64,000 nucleotides of DNA from Hazenella coriacea (lineage in GTDB: Bacteria; Bacillota; Bacilli; Thermoactinomycetales; Thermoactinomycetaceae), in contig NZ_SMAG01000001.1 in the NCBI RefSeq assembly GCF_004341825.1, forward strand, positions 558,001 through 622,000, written 5' to 3'. The notes below the pieces were generated by a model. It was not told the DNA's origin. It saw only the letters and a list, made by a program, of their open reading frames with translations, and ran no database searches. The position numbers and the translations under genes are program-made. Positions 1 to 7,936 of the stretch are shown here, in pieces; position 1 is the first letter of the stretch, and each line of letters opens with the position of its first letter.

Positions 1-367
1 ACATCCACATAGCACTCAATAAGTTCCCTTGAACCATCTGTTGCAATTCTTCAAGTGAATGATCTACAAACCATTTTCTTTGTCTAATAAAAGGGCCTAC
101 CGCATGAATCAGGACATCAATCCGCCCCCAGCGATGAATCGTTTCTTCAACTAGTCTCTTCGCCTCATCTGGATGACTTACATCTGCAGGGATTGGAATG
201 GCTTGACCCCCTAAGTTTTGAATCTCCTCTATGACTTGTTCAAGCCGATCATCTAAATGGCGACTATTACAAACAATATCCCATTTTTTTTCAGCTAAAA
301 GAAGGGCTGCCATCTTCCCTAAACCGCTTGAACAACCTGTGACCAAAGCTACCTGATTTTGCTTCAT
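1..367 (-). CDS. SDR-family oxidoreductase (partial, 3' end outside window)
   Basis: Only the first 122 codons are visible; the gene runs off the left edge. The N-terminus carries the Rossmann nucleotide-binding motif TGCSSGLG at about residues 10-17 and a DVSHPDEA segment after the third strand, both typical of classical short-chain dehydrogenases. The usual NNAG motif is replaced by HAVGPF. The ATG chosen lies about 8 bases after GAGGATGG; another in-frame ATG lies 12 bases upstream. The substrate cannot be told from this fragment. It is divergent from the PgpA gene, with about 180 bases between them. Confidence 0.85.
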   Translation of the reverse strand, partial: MKQNQVALVTGCSSGLGKMAALLLAEKKWDIVCNSRHLDDRLEQVIEEIQNLGGQAIPIPADVSHPDEAKRLVEETIHRWGRIDVLIHAVGPFIRQRKWFVDHSLEELQQMVQGNLLSAMWM

Positions 368-548
368 CGTATTAACCATCCTCTCCATATATTCTTCATG
401 GGTAAGTTACCTATTTTACTACTTTGTATGGTGGTAATCGAAAGTTGTTGGTTCAAAAACAGTTATTCCCCTTATTCATAATCTCCTGTCCGATTAGGCA
501 AAGATAACATTAGGTCATGAAAAAATGAAATGAAAGGAGTAAGTAAAA

Positions 549-1064
549 ATGGAGATAAAGAGGAAAGAATTATCTAGCTCTGACATGGAAGTATATCAAA
601 CTACACAGGAGTGGATCAAAAAAAGAGGAGTTTCTTTAGAAGAAATTGCTGACCTCACTTATTATCTACAAAAGGACTTTTACACTGATCTTACCATCGA
701 AGAATGCTTGGAGCATGTAAAACAGGTACTAAAAAAAAGAGAAGTACAAAACGCTGTTTTAACAGGAATTCAATTAGATATTCTTGCAGAGAAAAAAATA
801 CTCTCAGAACCTTTACAAGACATGATTTTCCGTGATGAAAGCTTATATGGAATTGATGAAGTTTTATCTGTTGCCATCTTAAACGTTTATGGAAGTATTG
901 GTCTAACCAACTATGGATATATTGACCGAATTAAGCCTGGGGTATTGGGAAGGTTAAATGATCAAAGCTCAGGAGAAGTTCATACATTTTTAGATGATAT
1001 TGCTGGTGCGATTGCTGCCGCTGCTGCTTCCCGTCTGGCTCACAACCGTCAGGGAGAAGACTAA
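549..1064 (+). CDS. Phosphatidylglycerophosphatase A family protein (YutG-like)
   Basis: The 171-residue protein belongs to the PgpA family, which in proteobacteria dephosphorylates phosphatidylglycerophosphate; Bacillus members such as YutG are soluble and their substrate is less certain. It shows the family core NAVLTGIQLD near residue 75, NVYGSIGLTNYGYIDR near 115 and the Asp-containing HTFLDDIAGAIAAAAASR near the C-terminus. The start follows AAAGGAG with suitable spacing. It is monocistronic and ends in a region that holds a copy of an intergenic repeat. The family call is firm; the physiological substrate is inferred. Confidence 0.88.
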   Translation: MEIKRKELSSSDMEVYQTTQEWIKKRGVSLEEIADLTYYLQKDFYTDLTIEECLEHVKQVLKKREVQNAVLTGIQLDILAEKKILSEPLQDMIFRDESLYGIDEVLSVAILNVYGSIGLTNYGYIDRIKPGVLGRLNDQSSGEVHTFLDDIAGAIAAAAASRLAHNRQGED

Positions 1065-1089
1065 TCATCATTTACTCTCTATAAACCTT

Positions 1090-1255
1090 TAGTCACATAT
1101 TAATTCAAATCCCCTGGGGTCGTTGTTTCTCTGCCTCTCTCTCGGATCGTGTTCGCAAAAGTCGAGTCGTTTGCCAGAGAAACATCTCCCCTCCTAGGTG
1201 AATTGGATAGAAAAAACTATTTCTAATTCATTCAAGTAGTTTTACTCCAGTTGAG
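1090..1255 (+). repeat. Structured intergenic repeat, copy A
   Basis: This stretch aligns over its whole length with the sequence at 2487-2650. Shared blocks are TTAGTCAC, the GC-rich CCCCTGGGGTCG (CCCGTCGGGTCG in copy B), TTTCTCTGYCTCYCTCTCG, CTCCCCTCCTA and ATTTCTAATT-GTTCAAG. Copy A has an inverted repeat GTTTCTCTG...CAGAGAAAC spanning about 60 bases, so the RNA could fold. It lies between two convergent gene ends and has no coding potential. Confidence 0.7.
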
Positions 1256-1302
1256 TGATTTAAATTCTTAATGAGATCGATCTACATAAATTCAGATTTA
1301 CA

Positions 1303-1354
1303 AGACAAGCTGCCCCAAGACCATCCATCCTTTTCAGGTCATGGGATCAGCTTG
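1303..1354 (-). terminator. Possible terminator hairpin of the MBL hydrolase gene
   Basis: An imperfect inverted repeat (CAAGCTG.CCCCAAGACC against GGTCATGGGATCAGCTTG) sits just after the stop codon of the reverse-strand hydrolase gene. The following TCTTGTAAAT is only weakly T-rich, so the assignment is tentative. Confidence 0.4.
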
Positions 1355-1365
1355 ATGAATAAAGT

Positions 1366-2328
1366 TTATCTTCCTACATAGCGAATGAGTTCAGAACCTA
1401 CTACATTTATTGCATCCTTACTCTTCAAATACTCTAAATGGGCTAGCGTTTCAGATAAAGCGAATCGCAAGTTATGGATCGATAATTCTGTGCCGAATAG
1501 CTTCTGACAGACGTCGAAAGCTGTAAGCCCGTCCGACTGTTCAACCATTTCCTTCATTTTACCGAGTCGAATCTCATGGTGTTCTCGAATTTGATCAATT
1601 CGCTCATGGTAATGATCAAATACGGAGCCATGTGAAGGAAATACTCGTTGTACAGGAAGTTCTTTCATTTTCTCTAAGGTCAGGAGATATGTTTCTAATG
1701 GGTTATCATTACAACCTGGCCATAAGCTAATATTCGGTGTAATACGAGGTAATAAAAAGTCACCACCAATTAACCAGCCTCTTTCAGGATCAAAAAAACT
1801 TAAATGCCCATCGGCATGTCCAGGAGTATGGAAAATCTGATAGGTTCGATCCCCCAGCTGAATAGAATCTCCTCCCTGTATAAATGTAGATGTAGGATGG
1901 GGTTCAACCCATGAGTGAAAACTTCTCAGATGATTAGGAATTTCAGCGACAAGAGACTCAGCTAATCCGTGTTTCCGGAAAAAGCTTGACATCAATTCAG
2001 GCATATCACTTTCTGGATCTAAAAAAAGCTTCGCTTGTTCTTGATCTGTTTGTGAAATATAGACAGGTGCTTGTGTCCATTGTTGAATCGATCCAGCCAA
2101 CCCATAATGGTCAGGGTGATAGTGAGTCAGAACAATCTTTTCTACTTCATCCCAATTCCAATGATACACTTCTTGGGCTCGCTTCCAAGTTGAAATAGAA
2201 TCATCAGTATGAAGACCAGCATCAATAATCGTATATCCTGTAGAACCCTTAATAAGGTAAACTTTTATTTCTTTCAATGCAAATGGTAAAGGCAATCCGA
2301 TCTCATAAATATCTTCCCATTGCTTCAT
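1366..2328 (-). CDS. MBL-fold metallo-hydrolase
   Basis: The 320-residue protein has the metallo-beta-lactamase metal-binding motif THYHPDH at about residues 68-74, followed by HTPGHADGH near 168, GGDFLLP near 189 and FPSHG near 230. These are the zinc ligands expected in glyoxalase II/YqjP-like hydrolases. A C-terminal winged-helix-like extension (TAFDVCQKLFG...HLEYLKSK) is typical of the LACTB2/YqjP-type branch. The start follows GAGGAGAAATTAAAT. It stands alone between two copies of the intergenic repeat. The substrate is unknown. Confidence 0.85.
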   Translation of the reverse strand: MKQWEDIYEIGLPLPFALKEIKVYLIKGSTGYTIIDAGLHTDDSISTWKRAQEVYHWNWDEVEKIVLTHYHPDHYGLAGSIQQWTQAPVYISQTDQEQAKLFLDPESDMPELMSSFFRKHGLAESLVAEIPNHLRSFHSWVEPHPTSTFIQGGDSIQLGDRTYQIFHTPGHADGHLSFFDPERGWLIGGDFLLPRITPNISLWPGCNDNPLETYLLTLEKMKELPVQRVFPSHGSVFDHYHERIDQIREHHEIRLGKMKEMVEQSDGLTAFDVCQKLFGTELSIHNLRFALSETLAHLEYLKSKDAINVVGSELIRYVGR

Positions 2329-2486
2329 ATTTAATTTCTCCTCATCTATATTCTAATAAAGTAAGCGTTTACGTTTTAGTGCAACTCAAATTTCAGAGGT
2401 GAAAATAATAATTGCCTCAAGATCATCCAACCTTTAGTGATCTATGTAGACTGATCAAATATTAAATCAACTCTATATCAGCATTT

Positions 2487-2650
2487 TTAGTCACCTATGG
2501 ATCCAGATCCCGTCGGGTCGCTATTTCTCTGTCTCCCTCTCGTAGCGGATCAGCCAAAGGCGCTCGTCAGAAAATTAACTCCCCTCCTAAGTTCATTGAA
2601 TCAAGTTACCTAATTTCTAATTGGTTCAAGCTGTTTAGCTCAAGTCGAGA
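2487..2650 (+). repeat. Structured intergenic repeat, copy B
   Basis: This is a diverged second copy of the element at 1090-1255. It keeps the TTAGTCAC left end, the CCCGTCGGGTCG block, TTTCTCTGTCTCCCTCTCG, CTCCCCTCCTAAG and a right end GGTTCAAGCTGTTTAGCTCAAGTCGAG. Arms ATTTCTCTGTC and CGTCAGAAAAT are the decayed counterpart of the perfect arms in copy A. It ends 7 bases before the stop codon of the neighbouring methyltransferase gene. Confidence 0.7.
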
Positions 2651-2656
2651 ATCAAA

Positions 2657-3388
2657 TTATTCTACACACCCTTGAAAAATCATACGATCACTCTGCTGAT
2701 GATATGGACTTCCTTTAAAATCACCATAAGTATGAGTAATGTTCAAACCTGCTTGTTTAAATAAATCCATCATTTGCTCTAATGTATACATTTTTACCCG
2801 CTCGACATATTTTCGCTCTCCATGAGAGTCACTAATCGTAATTCGTTTAAACACATAATCTCCTTGTACCTCGCGCTGTTCCAAAATTTGAACTCCATTC
2901 TCCTTTCGCTCACTTTGTGGAACTAAATTCTCTTTCACTGCTTGATGATTCATGTAGTCGATAATCAATCTCCCTGTCGGCTTTAAAATCCGAGCTATTT
3001 CAGTTAATACCTTGAGATTATCCTCGTCTTTGGTAAAGTATCCAAAAGAGGTAAAAAGATTGACAACCACATCAAAGGATTGGTTCACAAAAGGTAATTG
3101 CCTCATATCTCCGTGTATAAAAGGAATAGAAAGCCCCGCTTGTTTTGTTTCCTGTACAGCATGCGTTAATAAAGTAGTTGATAAGTCTAAACCCACTACA
3201 TGTAAGTGCTTCTTCACCAACGCTCTACTATGACGTCCTGTTCCACAACATAAATCTAAAATCAAATCATCACTTGAAAGATTTAACCAATCGATGATCT
3301 GCTCCACTTCCAAAGATGCACTTTGACTTGTGCGATGTCGATAAACAAGCAAATAATCTTCTCCAAAGCTTTCCTCATACCAATGCAT
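2657..3388 (-). CDS. Class I SAM-dependent methyltransferase
   Basis: The 243-residue protein carries the SAM-binding glycine-rich motif LDLCCGTGRHSRAL at about residues 44-57, an acidic residue ending strand 2 (VGLDLS), HGDMRQLPF for motif II and a VVNLFTSFGYF strand-4 motif. This is the ubiquinone/menaquinone-like or small-molecule methyltransferase fold (methyltransf_25). The start follows GAGGGAGAGATTGG. It is read alone; the substrate cannot be inferred. Confidence 0.85.
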   Translation of the reverse strand: MHWYEESFGEDYLLVYRHRTSQSASLEVEQIIDWLNLSSDDLILDLCCGTGRHSRALVKKHLHVVGLDLSTTLLTHAVQETKQAGLSIPFIHGDMRQLPFVNQSFDVVVNLFTSFGYFTKDEDNLKVLTEIARILKPTGRLIIDYMNHQAVKENLVPQSERKENGVQILEQREVQGDYVFKRITISDSHGERKYVERVKMYTLEQMMDLFKQAGLNITHTYGDFKGSPYHQQSDRMIFQGCVE

Positions 3389-3482
3389 CCAATCTCTCCC
3401 TCTTTAAAAGTAATTCTTCGTACAAAAATTGTACCATATGTCGTTCCAATACTAAAAATTTCTGTGTGAAAATTCGGATGAG

Positions 3483-3527
3483 CTGATGAAAAAAATAAAA
3501 TCCCCACCCAATAAAGGTGGGGATAAA
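3483..3527 (-). terminator. Rho-independent terminator of the 82-residue gene
   Basis: A 9-bp stem ATCCCCACC / GGTGGGGAT with a short loop is followed on the reverse strand by TTTTATTTTTTT. It lies about 160 bases after the stop of the small reverse-strand gene and upstream of the methyltransferase start, so it separates the two. Confidence 0.75.
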
Positions 3528-3690
3528 AGCTCTTGGATTAACGGGTATCATTTCTCAACCTATTTTTAGTGCTCTTTTTTGCAGTGTGGATGAATCAGAT
3601 AAAAATCAATAATAAATATCCACCTAAATGAAATAAAATAAAAAAATATAAATAAGTTCATGATGCTACGAAAAAAGTACTCATTTAATC

Positions 3691-3939
3691 CTAAGGTCTT
3701 GAACGAAGCAATTTTAACTGATGGGATAAAAGATACTCGTTATAAGCTTCGCTGTTCATCCAAGGCTCTCTCTGTAAACGTTTCTTTTGTAATAACAATT
3801 CCTTACTCTCCTCCCACAGACACTCGGCTAAAAGTTGCAGTACTTTTTGAGTCGTCGGATCATCTGTGGTTAATAGCTCCTGATTCACTTCTTCAAGTTG
3901 CATCTGATTTTTAAGAATTTCTCGATTCATATGGCCCAA
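3691..3939 (-). CDS. Small hypothetical protein, helical and charged
   Basis: I do not recognise this 82-residue protein. It begins with TTG placed 7 bases after a good AAAGGGGA ribosome binding site, which favours this frame over the overlapping forward-strand frame. The sequence is rich in Glu, Gln, Leu and Lys (QMQLEEVNQELLTTDD, ECLWEESKELLLQKKRL) and is predicted to be two helices. A strong terminator follows it. Confidence 0.6.
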   Translation of the reverse strand: MGHMNREILKNQMQLEEVNQELLTTDDPTTQKVLQLLAECLWEESKELLLQKKRLQREPWMNSEAYNEYLLSHQLKLLRSRP

Positions 3940-3987
3940 TGAAGATTCCCCTTTATCAAAGCGGTTTTCCCATCTGAAACATATTAT

Positions 3988-4024
3988 AAAAAAATAGGTG
4001 TACCAAAAATGGCACGCCTATCGT
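3988..4024 (-). terminator. Rho-independent terminator of the SufR-like gene
   Basis: On the reverse strand ATAGGCGTGCCA pairs with GGTACACCTAT around a T-rich loop and is followed by seven T residues. It lies directly after the stop codon of the regulator. Confidence 0.75.
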
Positions 4025-4032
4025 AGGAGCTT

Positions 4033-4704
4033 CTAATTGACCGATTCACACGCAATTGTACCATTAGAGGTTGAAAGGCTCTTCTTTCCCTTTACAAAAT
4101 AAATACAGTTTTGACCACCTTTGGCTTTACACTCCAATTGCTCCACATCTGCTTTGAGCAATTGACGAAACCAGTTCAGTTCACAACTGCATGCCTGGTT
4201 ATACTGATTGGCAACCTGGGCAATTGGACAGTTGTGCTCCGTAATATGGTAAGTACCATCTTCATGTTCTACCCAGTTAACCATATATCCTTTGGAGTCT
4301 TGCAAATCAGCCAACTTTTTTACCCGGTCACGCAAATCCGACTCTTGAAACTGATTTTGGTAAGTATCTACCAATCGTTTCTCCCTGCGTTCAAACAGAT
4401 CATCAATCAACTTAGGGCCGTATTGGTCCTCAAGGTCAGTTAACAGTTCTAATGTAAATGAATGATAACTTTTGGGAAAATGCTCATCCGACTGATCCGT
4501 TAGAAAATATTGATTGGTTGGTCGTCCCATCGATTGTCGCAATAGCTTAGCATGAATGAGATTATCGCGTTCAAGGGTATTTAAATGACGTCTAACAGCC
4601 ATTTCAGTGACACCTAGCTTAACTGCCAGTTCACTGACGGTAAGAGGTCCTTCTGTTTTCAAAAGTAACATGATTTGCTTTCTCGTTGATTGTGTATGAT
4701 TCAT
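4033..4704 (-). CDS. Winged-helix regulator with C-terminal cysteine cluster (SufR-like)
   Basis: The 223-residue protein starts with a DeoR/ArsR-type winged helix (TVSELAVKLGVTEMAVRRHLNTLE at about 20-43). The C-terminal part holds a cysteine pattern HNC-x12-C-x-C, then C and C near the end, resembling the iron-sulfur ligands of SufR-type repressors, which sense Fe-S status; the spacing of the later cysteines differs from cyanobacterial SufR. A metal- or cluster-sensing role is inferred. The start follows AAGGTGGTG at longish spacing. It is about 40 bases downstream of the YutE gene on the same strand. Confidence 0.75.
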   Translation of the reverse strand: MNHTQSTRKQIMLLLKTEGPLTVSELAVKLGVTEMAVRRHLNTLERDNLIHAKLLRQSMGRPTNQYFLTDQSDEHFPKSYHSFTLELLTDLEDQYGPKLIDDLFERREKRLVDTYQNQFQESDLRDRVKKLADLQDSKGYMVNWVEHEDGTYHITEHNCPIAQVANQYNQACSCELNWFRQLLKADVEQLECKAKGGQNCIYFVKGKKSLSTSNGTIACESVN

Positions 4705-4747
4705 CTCCTATTTCACCACCTTTTAATCTGAGGAAGCCTGTATAGTC

Positions 4748-5191
4748 CTATACCCGTTTTAGCTCGATTTTTTCACCTAATTCTTTTAAAATGTATGTTT
4801 TTACATGATTAATAAACTCTCGGTACAAATCGATCTCTTGCATATAGTTGTATAGCTCTATTTCATCTACTTCATCATAATACCTTACTAGACGCTCCCG
4901 TAGGTTCACCTGTTTTTTAAGACGTTGTGAAAGTTTTGAAGGAATCACTTGCTCATCTTCTAAAATATCAACAATGTCTAAATATCCTCCTGGATCTCTC
5001 ATGATAAATCCATCAATCATGACAGTTCCAACATCTATCATAGATTCTACAGCTAAATGATAGGCTCTTTCTAAGGCGAAACGATCAACCCGACTTTTTT
5101 TATTTGGGTCAATCTCCTCGATGAGGTCCGCACATGTCTGTAATACATTTAATTGTCGTCTAATCCGCTCGACATTTACTTCATAAATCAT
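4748..5191 (-). CDS. yutE: YutE family protein (DUF86, HepT-like fold)
   Basis: The 147-residue protein matches the YutE branch of DUF86, with LERAYHLAVESMIDVGTVMIDGFIMRDPGGYLDIVDIL at about 43-80. DUF86 proteins include HepT toxins, which act with a nucleotidyltransferase antitoxin. Here the HepT R-x4-6-H active-site motif is not evident (RLVRYYDEVD instead) and no nucleotidyltransferase gene is adjacent, so a toxin role is doubtful. The position near YutD, LipA and LytH counterparts matches the B. subtilis yut cluster. Confidence 0.8.
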   Translation of the reverse strand: MIYEVNVERIRRQLNVLQTCADLIEEIDPNKKSRVDRFALERAYHLAVESMIDVGTVMIDGFIMRDPGGYLDIVDILEDEQVIPSKLSQRLKKQVNLRERLVRYYDEVDEIELYNYMQEIDLYREFINHVKTYILKELGEKIELKRV

Positions 5192-5492
5192 GGAATCCTA
5201 CCCCCAACCTATTGTACTCTCTTTAGTGTTTTGATTTTTAATACATTCTTTAGTGTTTTGTCATATCACTACTATTATAAGCTATTCCAACAACAACTTG
5301 CTTTATTTCGTGTAAGTATTCTTTGACATTCTGATCATTTCAACCAAATGATCCTTTCATTGGTGCTATAGAACGATGAATATTACTAATCGACACTACT
5401 CAATTCCTTTCATCTATGGTAGAGGACCATGAATAATCTACGTTCTATTTGCAAAAATTATGGAATGAATTCCTTTTAAAGGAGGGGTAAAG
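5192..5492. other. Intergenic region between YutE and coat genes
   Basis: No gene is seen. The sequence is AT-rich and holds a 14-base direct repeat TCTTTAGTGTTTTG at 5219-5232 and 5248-5261, just upstream of the reverse-strand YutE start. It must contain the divergent promoters; none can be assigned with confidence. Confidence 0.4.
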
Positions 5493-5723
5493 ATGCAACT
5501 TTCAAGCAAAGATCTACTTTATTTGACTGATGAGATGTCATGGGAACTTCTTGCCATGAAAAAATGTCACCACTTTGCTCAGGAATGCCAAGATCCTCAG
5601 ATTGCACAAATCATTAATCAAATGGGAGCTATGCATCAGCGACACTATGAAACGCTCCTTTCTCAAGTACAAACAGCTAGCCATCAAACAGGAGCCAACC
5701 CAACATCCACAATGATGCAATAA
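5493..5723 (+). CDS. Small spore-coat-like helical protein
   Basis: The 76-residue protein follows a very strong site, AAAGGAGGGG. It is a helical, ferritin-like segment (LTDEMSWELLAMKKCHHFAQ...INQMGAMHQRHYETLL) with a Thr/Ser/Gln-rich tail, similar in style to the short partners encoded beside CotF-type coat proteins. It is 14 bases upstream of the CotF-family gene and surely co-transcribed with it. A role in the spore coat is inferred from the partner. Confidence 0.65.
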   Translation: MQLSSKDLLYLTDEMSWELLAMKKCHHFAQECQDPQIAQIINQMGAMHQRHYETLLSQVQTASHQTGANPTSTMMQ

Positions 5724-5737
5724 GAGAGGTGAAAAAA

Positions 5738-6079
5738 ATGAACCAATTAAATAATCAACAAATGTCCAGTGCACAACAAGCATCTACGCTTCCCCAAGTA
5801 AAAACACCGGAGATTAATGATCGAGATCGTCTGAATGAGATTTTATCCACTGAAAAATACCTAGCTAGTGGATATAATACTGCCTGTAACGAAGCAAGTT
5901 CTGAAGATTTATATCGTGTACAGTTGCAATTACTTACTGAAATTCATGATGCACAACGGAATCTTTTTAACCTTATGCATCAAAAAGGCTGGTACAAAAT
6001 TGAAGCAGAAGATGTAAATAAAATCAGCCAAAAAGCACAACAATTCGCCAACTACCGTACACAGTTTCCTTATTCGTAA
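5738..6079 (+). CDS. CotF-family spore coat protein
   Basis: After a Gln/Asn-rich leader of about 30 residues the protein has the CotF-family core: NDRDRLNEILSTEKYLASGYNTACNEAS, then LQLLTEIHDAQRNLFNLMHQKGWY and a Tyr-rich end. CotF proteins are coat or coat-associated proteins made in the mother cell. I chose the ATG 7 bases after AGAGGTG rather than the GTG nine bases upstream that overlaps this site. It ends in a terminator hairpin. Confidence 0.82.
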   Translation: MNQLNNQQMSSAQQASTLPQVKTPEINDRDRLNEILSTEKYLASGYNTACNEASSEDLYRVQLQLLTEIHDAQRNLFNLMHQKGWYKIEAEDVNKISQKAQQFANYRTQFPYS

Positions 6080-6093
6080 TGACTTTAAAAAAC

Positions 6094-6134
6094 GACCCCT
6101 TTCCGGTTCAGTTAATCGGAAGGGGGTTTGTTGT
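6094..6134 (+). terminator. Terminator after the coat gene pair
   Basis: ACCCCCTTTCCG-type arms (ACCCCTTTCCG and CGGAAGGGGGT) form a GC-rich stem followed by TTGTTGT. It is 15 bases after the coat protein stop. Confidence 0.65.
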
Positions 6135-6244
6135 AAATAAGTCACAACTTTTGTCAACTGCTGGCTTCCTTTGTCAACCAAGAAGGAATCTATTTAATAT
6201 TCTCGAAAACGTTAAAAAACCAAAAATTAGGAGGAAGTGTTGAG

Positions 6245-6880
6245 ATGAACCAAGCTGTATGTATCTCTACCCGGGAGGCGGCAGAGCGTTTACAAGTTCA
6301 CGCACGAACAGTTAGGAAATGGATTGATACATTTGAAGAATATATTTGCCCTGATTGGAATGAACGTGGGCACTATATCCTAACAGAAGATAGCTTTGAA
6401 AAACTGGTGGAAATCAAAAATCGATTGCAGGAACCCCATAAATCAATGAAGCAAGTGAGAGAAGACCTCCTCCGCGAAGGTAAAATGGCTATCGAACCAT
6501 CATTTCATCACATGGATGAGTCAGCTGCCGCTGCCGCATTATCAGATACAGAGAAAACCCTTACTCATGTCATGGAAGCCATGGAAAACGTAGGTGATAT
6601 GATCGAGGAGCTATTTGATCGTATGGAACGCTTAGAAGATCATATGTATGGGCTATTTGAATCCATCGAGGATATGGAGCATAAATTAGTAGCTGTTAGC
6701 TATGAATCGGTCTCTTCCAATGATGTACAACAAATGTTTGATGAGATTCGTAAAAAGCAAGATCAGCTCCGAATCGAGTTAAGAAATGTAAATTTCACAC
6801 AACGCCTTACATCCGCTACTAGTGAACAAGGATTACTCCCTCGCAGACAAAAAAAAGCTCGGTTCCTTGGAATGTTTTAA
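6245..6880 (+). CDS. RacA-like MerR-type HTH coiled-coil protein
   Basis: The 211-residue protein begins with a MerR-type helix-turn-helix (STREAAERLQVHARTVRKWIDTFE at about 8-31, then GHYILTEDSFEKL). A long acidic helical region follows (MEAMENVGDMIEELFDRMERLEDHMYGLFESIEDME), then a second coiled coil, and the tail RRQKKARFLGMF is basic and amphipathic. This is the architecture of RacA, which binds centromere-proximal DNA and anchors the chromosome to the cell pole during sporulation through DivIVA. Sequence identity is limited, so RacA is an inference from architecture and sporulation context. The start follows AGGAGGAAGTG. Confidence 0.6.
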   Translation: MNQAVCISTREAAERLQVHARTVRKWIDTFEEYICPDWNERGHYILTEDSFEKLVEIKNRLQEPHKSMKQVREDLLREGKMAIEPSFHHMDESAAAAALSDTEKTLTHVMEAMENVGDMIEELFDRMERLEDHMYGLFESIEDMEHKLVAVSYESVSSNDVQQMFDEIRKKQDQLRIELRNVNFTQRLTSATSEQGLLPRRQKKARFLGMF

Positions 6881-6944
6881 ACCGAGACTTGATACCAAAC
6901 TCATGTATAATAGGAGTGAATCAATAAAGAAATGAGGTTCCTAC

Positions 6945-7217
6945 ATGAGTGCAGAAGACATGATGTTTTTATATGATGAAGCAGAGCAAACAAGCACCCG
7001 CTTTGTTAGTTTTATAGGACAAGCCAAACGGTTTGACTTAGCGATTACTGCCACCCATCGCTTTTACGGTAAGCTCTTAGTATTAGATCTTCAATCGAAC
7101 CGCTTTGCCATTATTGGGACTGATGATCTTGAAGAGCCCGGATATTTAGAACATGTTTATCAGCTTTCTGATGAAGAGGCAGAAGAACTTAGGCAGTTTA
7201 TCTACACTTTATTTTAA
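6945..7217 (+). CDS. DUF3055-like small protein
   Basis: The 90-residue acidic protein reads as a single alpha/beta domain (TRFVSFIGQAKRFDLAITAT, GKLLVLDLQSNRFAIIGTDDL, YLEHVYQLSDEEAEELRQF). I recall this pattern from the Bacillus DUF3055 family, of unknown function. It begins with ATG after GAGGTTCCT and is followed by a strong terminator. Confidence 0.65.
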   Translation: MSAEDMMFLYDEAEQTSTRFVSFIGQAKRFDLAITATHRFYGKLLVLDLQSNRFAIIGTDDLEEPGYLEHVYQLSDEEAEELRQFIYTLF

Positions 7218-7324
7218 ACATCCCTTTTCCTTTACAAGGAAAGATCACATAAATCTTGTTCGATTTTCGCATACAAAAAATCAGCTTTTACATAGCTTTC
7301 GAAACAAGCTGAATTTCTAATAGC

Positions 7325-7378
7325 AAAGGAGTAGGAGTTCGATCCAAATAATGATCAGAACCCCTACTCCTTTTTTCC
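7325..7378 (+). terminator. Bidirectional terminator between DUF3055-like and YutD genes
   Basis: AAGGAGTAGG...GATC pairs with GATC...CCTACTCCTT and is followed by TTTTTCCC on the forward strand. It lies between two convergent genes. Confidence 0.8.
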
Positions 7379-7406
7379 CTCGTTTCATCTACAGAACAAG
7401 AGTTTT

Positions 7407-7682
7407 TTATAATTTTTTTAAGACAAAATAAGCACAGCCAAAGTTGCAAAATTCATTTAGATATTCTTGTAAATAACTGATCTTCGTTTCTGGTGTTGAT
7501 CGAGTATGGTCATCTGAGAAAAAACCTTTCAGTCTTAACTGACCATAGCCCCAATCCCCCACAATGTAATCATATTTATTTAAAATCTCGCTATATCTTT
7601 TTCTAAATGCTTCTTGGTTCCATCCATTCCGCTGATCAGTTAACAGTTCATAGTCCAATCCCTGTATATGAATATGTTCCAT
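7407..7682 (-). CDS. yutD: YutD family protein (DUF1027)
   Basis: The 91-residue protein has the diagnostic YutD core: RNGWNQEAFRKRYSEILNKY, YDYIVGDWGYGQLRLKGFF and the end FCNFGCAYFVLKKL. YutD proteins are conserved in Bacillales and lactobacilli but have no firm biochemical function. It lies upstream of LipA on the same strand, as in B. subtilis where yutD, yutC, lipA and lytH are neighbours. The start follows GAAGGTTGATCTT. Confidence 0.88.
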   Translation of the reverse strand: MEHIHIQGLDYELLTDQRNGWNQEAFRKRYSEILNKYDYIVGDWGYGQLRLKGFFSDDHTRSTPETKISYLQEYLNEFCNFGCAYFVLKKL

Positions 7683-7879
7683 AAGATCAACCTTCTCTAT
7701 TCAGTTTTACATTTATATGTTACCACATCCTTGTTCCAACATCTGCAATCTTTTACCTGATTGAACAAAATATCGTTCACAACAACATGCAGAACAGATG
7801 ACTCTCAAAAAGAGATGGAGCGATTATTGACGCAAATAGGAGATGATACTTCTCCCACAATTAATTAACCAAGTGAATC

Positions 7880-7926
7880 AATCAAACAGGAGAAGCCTTT
7901 GGTAAAAAGGCTTCTCCTGTTTGATT
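7880..7926 (-). terminator. Hairpin at the end of lipA
   Basis: A nearly perfect 20-bp inverted repeat (AATCAAACAGGAGAAGCC / GGCTTCTCCTGTTTGATT) with a small loop starts 10 bases after the lipA stop. A clear T-tract is not present on the reverse strand, but the stem is long and stable. Confidence 0.65.
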
Positions 7927-7936
7927 ACTTAGTCAT

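Noticed and set aside
1090-2650. GC-rich blocks considered as tRNA or riboswitch
   Set aside because: No cloverleaf, no T-psi-C or anticodon arm, and both copies lie at gene ends, not before starts.
3660-3914. Forward frame of 84 codons
   Set aside because: It is antisense to the small reverse-strand gene that has a good AAAGGGGA site and a terminator; the forward frame has no site.
7741-7936. Possible short coding remnant before the lipA terminator
   Set aside because: A frame ending QKEMERLLTQIGDDTSPTIN can be read, but there is no start site and no recognisable similarity.
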